Source: DASYHQ01 sp038223165 (GTDB lineage Bacteria > Planctomycetota > Phycisphaerae > Tepidisphaerales > Tepidisphaeraceae). Taken from it: 8,755 nt of DNA. Both the position numbers and the translations under genes were made by a program. Location of the stretch: the NCBI GenBank assembly GCA_038223165.1, contig JBBRHE010000161.1, forward strand, positions 1 to 8,755, in the 5' to 3' direction. The notes beneath the pieces are model-generated. The model ran no database searches. It saw only the letters and a program-made list of their open reading frames with translations, and was not told the DNA's origin. Below are positions 1 through 7,252 of the stretch, in pieces (the first letter of the stretch is position 1; every line of letters starts with the position of its first letter).

Positions 1-35
1 AGAACACGGGCGAGCCGCCCGTGGTACGCAAATGC
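1..35. terminator. Hairpin 13 bases after gltB, possible terminator or dispersed repeat
   Basis: CACGGGCG (5-12) and CGCCCGTG (16-23) form a perfect 8-bp stem with the 3-base loop AGC. In the gltB direction the stem begins 13 bases past the TAG stop and is followed by TTCT at the window edge, so only the first bases of any U-tract are visible. It could terminate gltB. Equally, it could be one copy of a short GC-rich palindrome of the kind scattered between genes in high-GC planctomycete-like genomes (recollection, not checked). If gltD follows off the edge, the hairpin would sit between the two genes. Confidence 0.45.
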
Positions 36-3000
36 CTACGCCTGCCGTTGTCCCAGTGCCGTGGCTTTGGCTTCGATTTGCGCCTTTTGTTCAAGCACCC
101 GCCGATAGTCGGTCGGCATAACCTTAACGAACCAGCGCGACTCGATCTCAAAGTCATCCAGAATCGCCTTGGCGACTGGGCTGCCCGTGTAGCGGTAGTG
201 GTTGGTTAGCAACCGCTGCAGGGTGGCCAGGTCGTCGGGCTTGTCCGGGAGTTCCAGATCGACCATTTCGGTGTTGCACAGGTCTTTGAACTGGCCCGAC
301 GTGTCGTAGACGTACGCGATGCCACCACTCATGCCCGCAGCGAAGTTGCGACCGGTGGAACCGAGCACGACGACGCGCCCGCCGGTCATGTATTCGCATC
401 CGTGGTCGCCAACGCCTTCGACGACCGCGTCGGCGCCACTGTTGCGGACGCAGAAGCGTTCACCGACCACGCCGCGAAGATAAATCTCGCCAGCGATCGC
501 GCCGTAACCGATCACGTTGCCCGCGATGATGTTCTCGTCGGCCTTGAATGTGGAAATCTTCGGCGGGTAGATGATCACCCGTCCACCACTGAGGCCCTTG
601 CCACAGTAGTCGTTGGCGTCACCTTCGAGTTCGAGCGTCACACCCTTGGCCAGGAAGCAGCCAAAACTCTGCCCGGCCGAGCCGTTGAACTTGAAGTGAA
701 TCGTGCCGTCGGGCAAGCCCGCGTGACCGTACTTCTTGGCGATTTCGCTCGACAGGATCGTGCCGACCGTGCGGTTGACGTTGGTGATCGAAAGCTCCGC
801 CTTCACCTTCTCGCCACGCGCGATGGCGGGCGCTGCCAGTTCCAGCAGTTTGTTGTCGATCGCCAGGTGCAACTCGTGATCCTGCCCCGACACGTTCCGC
901 ACCGCGACATTCGGGCCGACCGCAGGCTTGTGCAGGATGACGGATAGATCGAGGTGCTTTGCTTTCCAGTGGTCGGCCAGATCGGCAAACTCCAGGTTCT
1001 GCATCTGGCCGATCATGTCTTCAAACTTGCGGAAGCCCATCTGCGCCATGAACTCGCGCACCTCGTCAGCGATGAAGAACATGAAGTTGATGACGTGCTC
1101 AGGCTTGCCGGCGAACTTCTTACGCAGTTCCGGGTCCTGCGTTGCGATGCCGACCGGGCAGGTGTTCAGGTGGCAGACGCGCATCATGATGCAACCCGAC
1201 GCGATGAGCGGGCCGGTGCTGAAGCCAAATTCCTCCGCGCCCAGCAACGCGCCGATGACGACGTCGCGACCCGTCTTAATCTGACCATCCGTCTGCAGGA
1301 TGATGCGCCCGCGGAGGTCGTTGAGGACGAGCGTCTGTTGCGTCTCGGCGAGCCCAAGTTCCCACGGAATGCCCGCGAATTTAATTGAAGTCAGCGGCGA
1401 GGCACCTGTCCCTCCACCGTCGCCGCTGATTAAAATGTGATCGGCTTTCCCCTTGGCCACGCCCGCAGCGATCGTCCCGACACCGACTTCACTGACGAGC
1501 TTCACGCTCACCCGCGCGGCGCGGTTGGCGTTCTTCAGATCATGGATCAATTGCGCCAGGTCCTCGATCGAGTAAATATCGTGGTGAGGCGGTGGGCTGA
1601 TCAACCCCACGCCCGGCGTACTGTGCCTTATCTTGCCGACGTATTCGTCGACCTTGTGCCCCGGCAACTGCCCACCTTCACCCGGCTTGGCACCTTGCGC
1701 CATCTTGATTTGCAGTTCGGACGCATTAATGAGGTACTCACCCGTCACGCCAAATCGCCCGCTGGCCACTTGCTTGATTGCGCTACGGCGCGAGTCACCG
1801 TTGACGTCGGGCGTGAAGCGGTCGGGGTCCTCGCCCCCTTCACCGGTGTTGGACTTCCCACCGATGCGGTTCATGGCGATCGCCATGTTCTCGTGGGCCT
1901 CTTTGCTGATGGACCCAAAGCTCATCGCGCCGGTGACGAACCGCTTGACGATCTCCTTGGCCGGCTCGACTTCCTCGATCGGGATGGGCTGGCTCGCGTT
2001 TTTGATGTTCAGCAACCCGCGCAGCGTGCAGTGTTGACGGCTCTCGTCGTTCACCAGCTTCGTGTAGTCCTTAAACGTCGCGTAGCTTTCCACGCGCACG
2101 GAGTGCTGCAGCTTGGCGATCGTGTCGGGGTTCCACATGTGGTACTCCCCGTCGCGCCGCCATTGGTACTGGCCACCGTTGTCGAGAACTTCACCGTTCA
2201 CGCGAATGGGTGGATACCCGTGGCGATGGCGGATGAGGCACTCGGCGGCGATCGTCGCCAGCCCGATGCCTTTGATCCGACTGGCAGTGCCCGTGAAGTA
2301 TTTCTCGATCAGCTTGTCACTCAGCCCGATCGCCTCAAAAATCTGCGCGCCGCGATAGCTTTGGACGGTGCTGATGCCCATCTTGCTGGCGACCTTCAAA
2401 ATCGCCTTGTTGGCCGCCTTGATGTAGTTTTGCTCGGCCATTTGCACCGTCAGCCCGTCGGGCAGCTTTCCTTCGCGATGCATGTCGTGGATCGACTCGA
2501 ACGCCAGGTACGGGTTGACCGCGCCAGCGCCGTAGCCAATCAGCAGGCAGAAGTGGTGGGGCTCGCGGGCCTCACCGGTCTCGATGACCAACCCGCACTG
2601 CGTGCGCGTGCCCTCACGGATGAGGTGATGGTGGACCGCTGCCGTCGCGAGCAGGCTGGGGATGGGGGCGTTGGTTTCGTCGACACCACGGTCGGAAAGG
2701 ACGAGGATCGACGCGCCTTCCTTCACCGCGGTCGATGCTGCGGCGCAGAGCTCGTCCAGCGAGCGCTGCAGGCCGGCCTCACCGTCGCTCGCCTTGAAGA
2801 CCATCGGCAGCGTGACGGCGCGCAAGTCTCCCGTCGCGATCTGGCGCAGTTTTTCCAGATCACTGTTCGACAGGATCGGCTGCTTCAGCTTGATCAGATG
2901 GCAATGCTTGGGCTCTTCACTCAGCAGGTTCCCTTCGCGGCCCAGGTATGTGTACAGCGACGTGACAAGTTCCTCGCGGATCGCATCCAGCGGTGGGTTG

Positions 3001-4586
3001 GTCACCTGCGCAAAGAGCTGGCGGAAATAGTTGTACAGCAGCTGTGCCTTGTCGCTCAGGCAGGCCAGTGGCGTGTCGGTCCCCATGCTGCCCAGTGCTT
3101 CACCACCGGTCGTGGCCATAGGGGTGATGAGGAGCTTCAGATCCTCGACCGTATACCCAAACGCATGCTGGCGGACGAGCAGGGTCGCGTGGTCGGGCGT
3201 GTGGACGTTGGTTGGGGTCGGCAGGTCGTCCAGGGGGATCATATATTCGTCGATCCACTCCTTCCAAGGCCGCTTCTCGACCAGCTCGCGCTTGATCTCG
3301 TTGTCGTCGATGATCCGACCTTGCTTGAAGTCGATCAGGAAAATTTTGCCCGGTTGAAGGCGCCATTTCTTGACGACGTCTTCCGGTTTGATCGGCAGGA
3401 CGCCCACCTCGCTGGCCATGACGACGAGGTCGTCCTTGGTCACGTAGTAACGGCTGGGGCGCAAACCGTTGCGATCGAGCACCGCACCGATCTGGTTGCC
3501 ATTGGTGAAGACGATGCTCGCAGGGCCGTCCCACGGTTCCATGAGACAGGCGTGGTATTCGTAGAACGCCCGCAGGTCCTCGTCCATCCGCGCGTTGTTC
3601 TGCCAGGCCTCCGGAATCAGCATCAACACCGAGTGCGGCAGGCTGCGGCCATTGAGCGTCAAAAACTGCAACGCGTTGTCGAGCGTCGCGGTGTCCGAAC
3701 CGCTTTCGGTCAGGATCGGGAACATCTTCTTCAGTTCGTCACCGAAGACTTCGGATTGCAGCGACCCGTAGCGGGCGCGCATCCAGTTGCGGTTGCCGCG
3801 CAAGGTGTTGATCTCACCGTTGTGGGCAACGTAGCGGTAGGGGTGGGCCAGGTCCCAAGCGGGAAACGTGTTGGTGCTGAACCGACTATGCACGACGGCC
3901 AGTGACGACACGAAGTCGGGTTCGGCAAGGTCAGGGAAATAGGCCTCCACCTGGTGGGCCGTCAGCATGCCCTTATAAATGATGCGGGTCGCCGAAAGGG
4001 CGCAGATGTAAAACATCTTGCGCGCCTGCTCGGGCAAACTGCTGAACTCGATCGCGTTCTCGACGAGCTGGCGGACGAGGTACAACCGGCGGTCGAAGTC
4101 CTGTCGGTTGTAGAACGTCTCACCCATGCCGATGAAGACCTGGCGGATCTTCGGCTCGGTCTCGGTCGAAAGTTTCCCAAGCAGCTTGCTGACGACGGGC
4201 ACATCCCGCCAACCGAGCACGACCATTCCGTAATCGCGGGCGACCTTTTCGAGAAGGCGCTCACATTCTGCGCGTTGCCCCTCTTCCGGTGAAAGGAAGA
4301 CCTGGCCGACACCGTATTGTCCCAGCTCGGGCAGCGTGAAGCCCAGTTCAGCGCACTTCCGCCGCAGGAACGCATCGGGAAGGCGTACGAGGATGCCTGC
4401 GCCGTCCCCACTGTCGGGGTCGCAGCCGCACCCGCCACGATGGTTCATATTGCTTAGCATCTGCAGCGCCGACATGACGATGCGATTGCTGGCCTGCCCT
4501 TTGATGTGGGCGATGAAGCCGACGCCGCACGAATCGTGCTCGAACTGGGGGTCGTACAAACCTTGAGCCGCTGGGTGACCGTTCAT
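36..4586 (-). CDS. gltB: Glutamate synthase (GOGAT) large subunit, probable NADPH type
   Basis: Glutamate synthase alpha subunit converts glutamine plus 2-oxoglutarate to two glutamates in the cytoplasm, the second half of the GS-GOGAT ammonia assimilation cycle. The 1516-aa product has the family's usual length (about 1500). Domains in order: a class II glutamine amidotransferase domain (about 20-430) with DSCGVGF at 18-24, so Cys20 is the nucleophile exposed after removal of a 19-residue propeptide, and HNGEINTLRGNRNW at 255-268; a central domain (about 480-790); the FMN/2-oxoglutarate barrel (about 850-1215) with GGKSNTGEGGEDP at 909-921 and AKPGEGGQLPG at 966-976; the 3Fe-4S cysteines C-x5-C-x4-C at 1132, 1138 and 1143; and the GXGXG beta-helix (about 1290-1450). 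The frame stays open to 4793, but that extension is Trp/Arg-rich translation of a repeat tract. The ATG at 4586 has an AAGGT ribosome site and places Cys20 correctly. The ferredoxin-GOGAT loop after GGED is missing, which favours an NADPH/GltD partner. No gltD is in the window. Stop is TAG. Confidence 0.97.
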   Translation of the reverse strand: MNGHPAAQGLYDPQFEHDSCGVGFIAHIKGQASNRIVMSALQMLSNMNHRGGCGCDPDSGDGAGILVRLPDAFLRRKCAELGFTLPELGQYGVGQVFLSPEEGQRAECERLLEKVARDYGMVVLGWRDVPVVSKLLGKLSTETEPKIRQVFIGMGETFYNRQDFDRRLYLVRQLVENAIEFSSLPEQARKMFYICALSATRIIYKGMLTAHQVEAYFPDLAEPDFVSSLAVVHSRFSTNTFPAWDLAHPYRYVAHNGEINTLRGNRNWMRARYGSLQSEVFGDELKKMFPILTESGSDTATLDNALQFLTLNGRSLPHSVLMLIPEAWQNNARMDEDLRAFYEYHACLMEPWDGPASIVFTNGNQIGAVLDRNGLRPSRYYVTKDDLVVMASEVGVLPIKPEDVVKKWRLQPGKIFLIDFKQGRIIDDNEIKRELVEKRPWKEWIDEYMIPLDDLPTPTNVHTPDHATLLVRQHAFGYTVEDLKLLITPMATTGGEALGSMGTDTPLACLSDKAQLLYNYFRQLFAQVTNPPLDAIREELVTSLYTYLGREGNLLSEEPKHCHLIKLKQPILSNSDLEKLRQIATGDLRAVTLPMVFKASDGEAGLQRSLDELCAAASTAVKEGASILVLSDRGVDETNAPIPSLLATAAVHHHLIREGTRTQCGLVIETGEAREPHHFCLLIGYGAGAVNPYLAFESIHDMHREGKLPDGLTVQMAEQNYIKAANKAILKVASKMGISTVQSYRGAQIFEAIGLSDKLIEKYFTGTASRIKGIGLATIAAECLIRHRHGYPPIRVNGEVLDNGGQYQWRRDGEYHMWNPDTIAKLQHSVRVESYATFKDYTKLVNDESRQHCTLRGLLNIKNASQPIPIEEVEPAKEIVKRFVTGAMSFGSISKEAHENMAIAMNRIGGKSNTGEGGEDPDRFTPDVNGDSRRSAIKQVASGRFGVTGEYLINASELQIKMAQGAKPGEGGQLPGHKVDEYVGKIRHSTPGVGLISPPPHHDIYSIEDLAQLIHDLKNANRAARVSVKLVSEVGVGTIAAGVAKGKADHILISGDGGGTGASPLTSIKFAGIPWELGLAETQQTLVLNDLRGRIILQTDGQIKTGRDVVIGALLGAEEFGFSTGPLIASGCIMMRVCHLNTCPVGIATQDPELRKKFAGKPEHVINFMFFIADEVREFMAQMGFRKFEDMIGQMQNLEFADLADHWKAKHLDLSVILHKPAVGPNVAVRNVSGQDHELHLAIDNKLLELAAPAIARGEKVKAELSITNVNRTVGTILSSEIAKKYGHAGLPDGTIHFKFNGSAGQSFGCFLAKGVTLELEGDANDYCGKGLSGGRVIIYPPKISTFKADENIIAGNVIGYGAIAGEIYLRGVVGERFCVRNSGADAVVEGVGDHGCEYMTGGRVVVLGSTGRNFAAGMSGGIAYVYDTSGQFKDLCNTEMVDLELPDKPDDLATLQRLLTNHYRYTGSPVAKAILDDFEIESRWFVKVMPTDYRRVLEQKAQIEAKATALGQRQA

Positions 4587-4590
4587 CCGT

Positions 4591-4595
4591 ACCTT
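4591..4595 (-). promoter_or_regulatory. Ribosome binding site of gltB
   Basis: On the minus strand AAGGT lies 4 bases before the ATG at 4586. It decides the start against the longer open frame that reaches 4793. Together with the conserved position of the nucleophile cysteine at residue 20, it makes the 1516-aa product the likely one. Confidence 0.6.
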
Positions 4596-4636
4596 GTGGG
4601 TGAAGAGCAGTAAAAACGAGAATGGCGAAAAATCCC

Positions 4637-4665
4637 ATGATAATTGCGACACGACGACCGTGCAA
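4637..4665 (-). promoter_or_regulatory. Candidate sigma70-type promoter for gltB
   Basis: Read on the minus strand, TTGCAC (4665-4660) and TATCAT (4642-4637) are separated by exactly 17 bases. The -10 box matches TATAAT at 5 of 6 positions; the -35 box matches TTGACA at only 3 of 6. Transcription would start near 4630, giving a leader of about 45 bases before the gltB ATG. The local sequence is AT-richer than the flanking genes (about 45% GC for 4621-4680). This is a pattern match only; an activated promoter with a weak -35 box would look the same. Confidence 0.35.
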
Positions 4666-4701
4666 AAGAAACATCGTCTGAAGTCGAAATGTTTTCGCGT
4701 T

Positions 4702-4776
4702 AGCCGCAGAGCGAACCGCAAGGATCGCCAAAAACGCCAAAAACGCCAAGAAAAAAGGCGAGGATGGAGGATGGAG
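4702..4776. repeat. Short tandem-repeat tract in the divergent intergenic region
   Basis: Three consecutive 9-base units begin at 4726, 4735 and 4744: CGCCAAAAA twice, then CGCCAAGAA. They are preceded by related CCGCAGAG and CCGCAAGG words from 4703. Two 7-base units GAGGATG follow (4760-4766 and 4767-4773). The overall pattern, CCGCAGAG then CGCCAAGAA steps, resembles an intergenic repeat family I recall from many environmental bacterial genomes. That identity is inference. On the minus strand the tract stays open and encodes a WRFWRFW-like peptide fused in frame to gltB, which I do not accept as protein. Confidence 0.6.
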
Positions 4777-4882
4777 TGACATGCATTGGTCATCCTTCAA
4801 TCGTCCGAGGCGCGATGCCCGCATCAAGGCGTCGAGAAATTCACCGTACGGAAACTTTTTCTCACCCCCAGCGTCTGACCCG

Positions 4883-4908
4883 TGGCGGAGGTTCTCCGCC
4901 AATCTTTT
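4883..4908 (+). promoter_or_regulatory. Terminator-like hairpin in the leader of the DUF4139 gene
   Basis: TGGCGGAG (4883-4890) pairs perfectly with CTCCGCCA (4894-4901) around the loop GTT. ATCTTTT follows, and the ribosome binding site of the next gene starts at 4909. An 8-bp GC-rich stem followed by a T-rich stretch has the shape of an intrinsic terminator, but it sits immediately before a start codon. It could act as an attenuator, protect the mRNA 5' end, end a short upstream transcript, or be another dispersed short palindrome (compare the hairpin at 5-23, also 8 bp with a 3-base loop). No leader peptide or ligand-binding fold was recognised. Confidence 0.4.
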
Positions 4909-4914
4909 GAGGGA
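4909..4914 (+). promoter_or_regulatory. Ribosome binding site of the DUF4139 gene
   Basis: GAGGGA lies 7 bases before the ATG at 4922, a strong Shine-Dalgarno match at good spacing. It supports 4922 over the in-frame ATG at 4781, which would put 47 unrelated residues in front of a clear signal peptide. Confidence 0.8.
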
Positions 4915-4921
4915 GACAACC

Positions 4922-6748
4922 ATGATTCGCTGTGCGCTGGCCTTGTTCGCGGTGCTGTCGGTCCCGTTGTTTGCACAAGACGAGCCGGTGGTCGCGCCAC
5001 CGGGCCGACCGGCCGTCACCGGCACGATCGACGCGGTCACTGTCTATCGTGGGCAGGCGCTGGTCACTCGGTTGGTCGACGTACCCGCCGGTGAAGGCCC
5101 GCGCGAACTGGTCGTTACGGGTCTGCCCGAGCGGCTGGTGATGAACAGCCTATACGCCGAGGCCGAACCGGGGGCGTCGGTGCGGTCGGTCACCTATCGG
5201 GTTCGACCCGTGTCTGCCGACCTGCGCGAAGAGGTTCGCAAGCTCGACGAGCAGATCGTCACCGCCCAGGACGCCGTCAACGCCAACCAGCGGCAACTGC
5301 AGCTTGTCGGTGAGCGCAAGGCTTACCTCGACCGCGTCGACCAGTTCTCCGCACCCACTGCGGTCATCGAACTGAAAAATGGCGTGCTGAACGCCGAGAC
5401 CTTGAAAACGCTGACTGTTTTCGTGTTCGAGCAACGCCAATTGATTGCCACTGAAGAGCTGAGGCTCGCCATCGATCGACGAACGCTCGGGGAATCGCTG
5501 CAAACCCTGCAGCGTCAGCGTGCCGAGTTGACGGGTGGGTCGGCACGCACCGTGCGCGAGGCCGTCGTCTTCGTTGACGCGCCGGTGGCCGGTGCGAAAA
5601 TTCGCTTGCGTTACCTCGTCGACGGCGCCAGTTGGTCCCCGAGCTACAACGTCCGCGCCGCCGACGACCGCAAGGCCGCCGTCACGGTCGAGTACAACGC
5701 CGCCGTTCAACAGATGAGTGGTGAGGACTGGACCGGCGTCGCGATGCTGCTGTCGACCGCCACCCCGTCACTGGTCGCGTCGGCACCATCACTTGAGCCG
5801 TTGATGATCTCACTGATCGACGCCGAAGTGGGCCAGGACAACGTGCGATTTGACTACAAAGCCAAGAAGCTCGAACTGAGCCAGCTGCGCCTCGGCGCCG
5901 AAGGGCAACGCAACTCGATGTCGGCAACAATGCCCGGCCAACCCCAGGCCGCGGGTCAGGTGAACGGTCCTTACGCGCTCGACAACGACGCCGACCTCAA
6001 CCGAGTTGCCGACCAACTGCAACGACTCGAATTCTTTGCCAAAGACGCTGGTGACGGGAAATCCTCATCGCTCATGTTCGTCGGTGGAACCGATGCGCAG
6101 ACCGTTAGCGTCACCTACGCGCTGCCCGGCCGCACGTCACTGCCCAGCCGGTCGGATCAGCAACTGATCCAGATCGCGTCGCTGTCCATGGAAGGGCAGT
6201 TCTACAAGCTCGCCACGCCCGTGCTGACCAGCCAGGTCTACGAACAGGCGATGCTGACGAACAGCAGCAAGCTGGTCCTATTGGCCGGCACGGCGTCCAG
6301 CTACGTCGGTGGCCAATTCGTCGGCGGGGGCAAGATCCCAACCGTCGCGGTGGGTGAATCGTTCACGGTCGGCTTCGGCATCGATTCGTCCCTGCGTGCC
6401 TCACGCACGCTCGTCGGCAAGACCGAAAGCATGCAAGGCGGCAACAAGGTCATCGACTTCGACTACCTGCTGGCAATCGAAAATTTCGGTACGACGCCCG
6501 CAGAGGTGCGGTTGATCGACCGCATCCCCACGACCAACGACCCGAACGTCAAGATCACCCAGGTCAGCGCCACGGTCGATCTGAGCAAGGACGAGTCCTA
6601 CACACCCACCGACCGCAAGGCCGGCATGCTACGCTGGGACCTGCAGGTGCCCGCCGGCACGCTCGGGAACAAAGCGGTGACCGTCGGCCACAAGTACCGC
6701 ATCGAACACGACCGCCAAATGTCGATCGGCCCCGTCACGGCGCGGTAG
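4922..6748 (+). CDS. Exported DUF4140/DUF4139 protein (MuiA-like), function unknown
   Basis: This 608-aa protein starts with a Sec signal peptide: MIRC, a hydrophobic run to about residue 16, and probable cleavage after LFA at 18. The mature part should be periplasmic or envelope-associated; no further membrane segment is seen. Residues about 36-95 fit the DUF4140 N-terminal domain (IDAVTVYRGQALVTR at 36-50). Residues about 97-205 are charged and heptad-like with LREEVRKLDEQI, probably a coiled coil interrupted near 143-165. DUF4139 follows from about 225 to the end, with WSPSYNVR (238-245) and the GEDW...LLSTATP stretch at 267-282, typical of the family, and a final beta-rich segment with RWDLQVPAGT (571-580). 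Residues about 300-390 form a hydrophilic, probably variable linker. The family includes Streptomyces MuiA, named as a mucoidy inhibitor; no enzymatic role is established to my knowledge. The gene is divergent from gltB and convergent with the rhamnosidase gene, so it appears monocistronic. Stop is TAG at 6746-6748. Confidence 0.87.
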   Translation: MIRCALALFAVLSVPLFAQDEPVVAPPGRPAVTGTIDAVTVYRGQALVTRLVDVPAGEGPRELVVTGLPERLVMNSLYAEAEPGASVRSVTYRVRPVSADLREEVRKLDEQIVTAQDAVNANQRQLQLVGERKAYLDRVDQFSAPTAVIELKNGVLNAETLKTLTVFVFEQRQLIATEELRLAIDRRTLGESLQTLQRQRAELTGGSARTVREAVVFVDAPVAGAKIRLRYLVDGASWSPSYNVRAADDRKAAVTVEYNAAVQQMSGEDWTGVAMLLSTATPSLVASAPSLEPLMISLIDAEVGQDNVRFDYKAKKLELSQLRLGAEGQRNSMSATMPGQPQAAGQVNGPYALDNDADLNRVADQLQRLEFFAKDAGDGKSSSLMFVGGTDAQTVSVTYALPGRTSLPSRSDQQLIQIASLSMEGQFYKLATPVLTSQVYEQAMLTNSSKLVLLAGTASSYVGGQFVGGGKIPTVAVGESFTVGFGIDSSLRASRTLVGKTESMQGGNKVIDFDYLLAIENFGTTPAEVRLIDRIPTTNDPNVKITQVSATVDLSKDESYTPTDRKAGMLRWDLQVPAGTLGNKAVTVGHKYRIEHDRQMSIGPVTAR

Positions 6749-6810
6749 ACGAGGGGCCGCCCATCTACGAAACCGCAAGTGACTTTCGTGATGTGTTCGA
6801 CTGTCCACAC

Positions 6811-6863
6811 GCCCTCACCCTAGCCCTCTCCCGGCATACCGTGAGTACACGGGGGAGAGGGAG
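6811..6863. repeat. Nested hairpin element, likely dispersed repeat and/or terminator
   Basis: CCCTCTCCC (6824-6832) pairs with GGGAGAGGG (6853-6861), a perfect 9-bp stem. Inside it CCGTG (6839-6843) pairs with CACGG (6848-6852) around the loop AGTA. The inner and outer stems are contiguous on the 3' side, and a 6-base bulge (GGCATA) separates them on the 5' side. The preceding CCCTCACCCTAG and the whole design resemble a CCCTCACCC...CCCTCTCCC...GGGAGAGGG intergenic repeat I recall from planctomycete and proteobacterial genomes. It lies about 75 bases after the DUF4139 stop and could end that transcript, although no T-run follows it. Confidence 0.6.
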
Positions 6864-6902
6864 TAGCGCGATCGAATTCATGCAGCGCTTCTAAATGTCA
6901 AT

Positions 6903-6930
6903 GTGCGCGTAAGAGCGATAGGACGCGCAC
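6903..6930. repeat. 8-bp inverted repeat with 12-base loop
   Basis: GTGCGCGT (6903-6910) and ACGCGCAC (6923-6930) are perfect reverse complements around a 12-base loop. In the plus direction CGGCTTTT follows, a weak T-rich tail, so it could serve as a second terminator after the DUF4139 gene. The large loop makes it less stable than the neighbouring hairpins, and the GC-rich arms may be chance. Confidence 0.35.
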
Positions 6931-7133
6931 CGGCTTTTCAATATCGCTGAGGGCATTCTTCTCAAATTCTGCCGAAAAAAACGCACATCGAGGGCACAAA
7001 TTGCCTGCGATATGGCTCTGGCGCGCACTGGGTCCGAAGAGATAGTTGAGGAGCTTGTCGGCGACGACGCGTGTCACGAGGCGAGTTCCGGTTGGGTGAC
7101 GGTGACAGGAAAGGAGTTGCAACACATGGACGG

Positions 7134-7197
7134 CCGTCGATTCATGTCGGTTTGTGTCGATCGTATGTCGGTTATACGTCGGTTCACGGTCGGTTTG
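7134..7197. repeat. Array of six GTCG-containing units at 10-11 base spacing
   Basis: The core GTCG begins at 7136, 7146, 7156, 7167, 7178 and 7189, with spacings of 10, 10, 11, 11 and 11. Four units read GTCGGTT (7146, 7167, 7178, 7189); the two others read GTCGATT and GTCGATC. The flanks vary. The spacing equals about one helical turn, so all cores would face the same side of the DNA. It may be a degenerate tandem repeat or an array of protein-binding sites. No replication gene or regulator lies beside it in the window to suggest a role. Confidence 0.6.
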
Positions 7198-7252
7198 GAG
7201 AGGGGGGGAGAAAATGCAATTCCATTCAAAACAACCACTTACGAGAAAGCGA

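Noticed and set aside
1437..3905. 822-codon open frame on the plus strand opposite gltB
   Set aside because: Its codons coincide exactly with gltB codons on the other strand. Stops in that frame arise only where gltB uses TTA, CTA or TCA, which a high-GC gene avoids. The translation resembles no family, while the minus strand is an unmistakable GltB. The same explanation covers the plus-strand frames at 402-947 and 954-1388.
4587..4793. 69-residue N-terminal extension of GltB
   Set aside because: It translates the CGCC tandem tract and the promoter region into a Trp/Arg-rich peptide. It would move the nucleophile Cys to residue 89, and a ribosome site sits at the internal ATG at 4586.
4781..4921. 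47-residue N-terminal extension of the DUF4139 protein from the ATG at 4781
   Set aside because: It would bury a clear signal peptide behind unrelated residues and run through a terminator-like hairpin. A strong GAGGGA site precedes the ATG at 4922.
6767..6789. Weak 6-bp inverted repeat just after the DUF4139 stop
   Set aside because: ACGAAA/TTTCGT has an 11-base loop and no T-run. It is too weak to call as a terminator beside the stronger element at 6824-6861.
6898..7125. 75-codon open frame on the minus strand in the convergent gap
   Set aside because: It needs a GTG start. Third-position GC is about 60% by my count, lower than I would expect for genes here, and the product has only a lone CPRC motif and no recognisable family. 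It cannot be ruled out without homologues, but the evidence is insufficient to list it as a gene.
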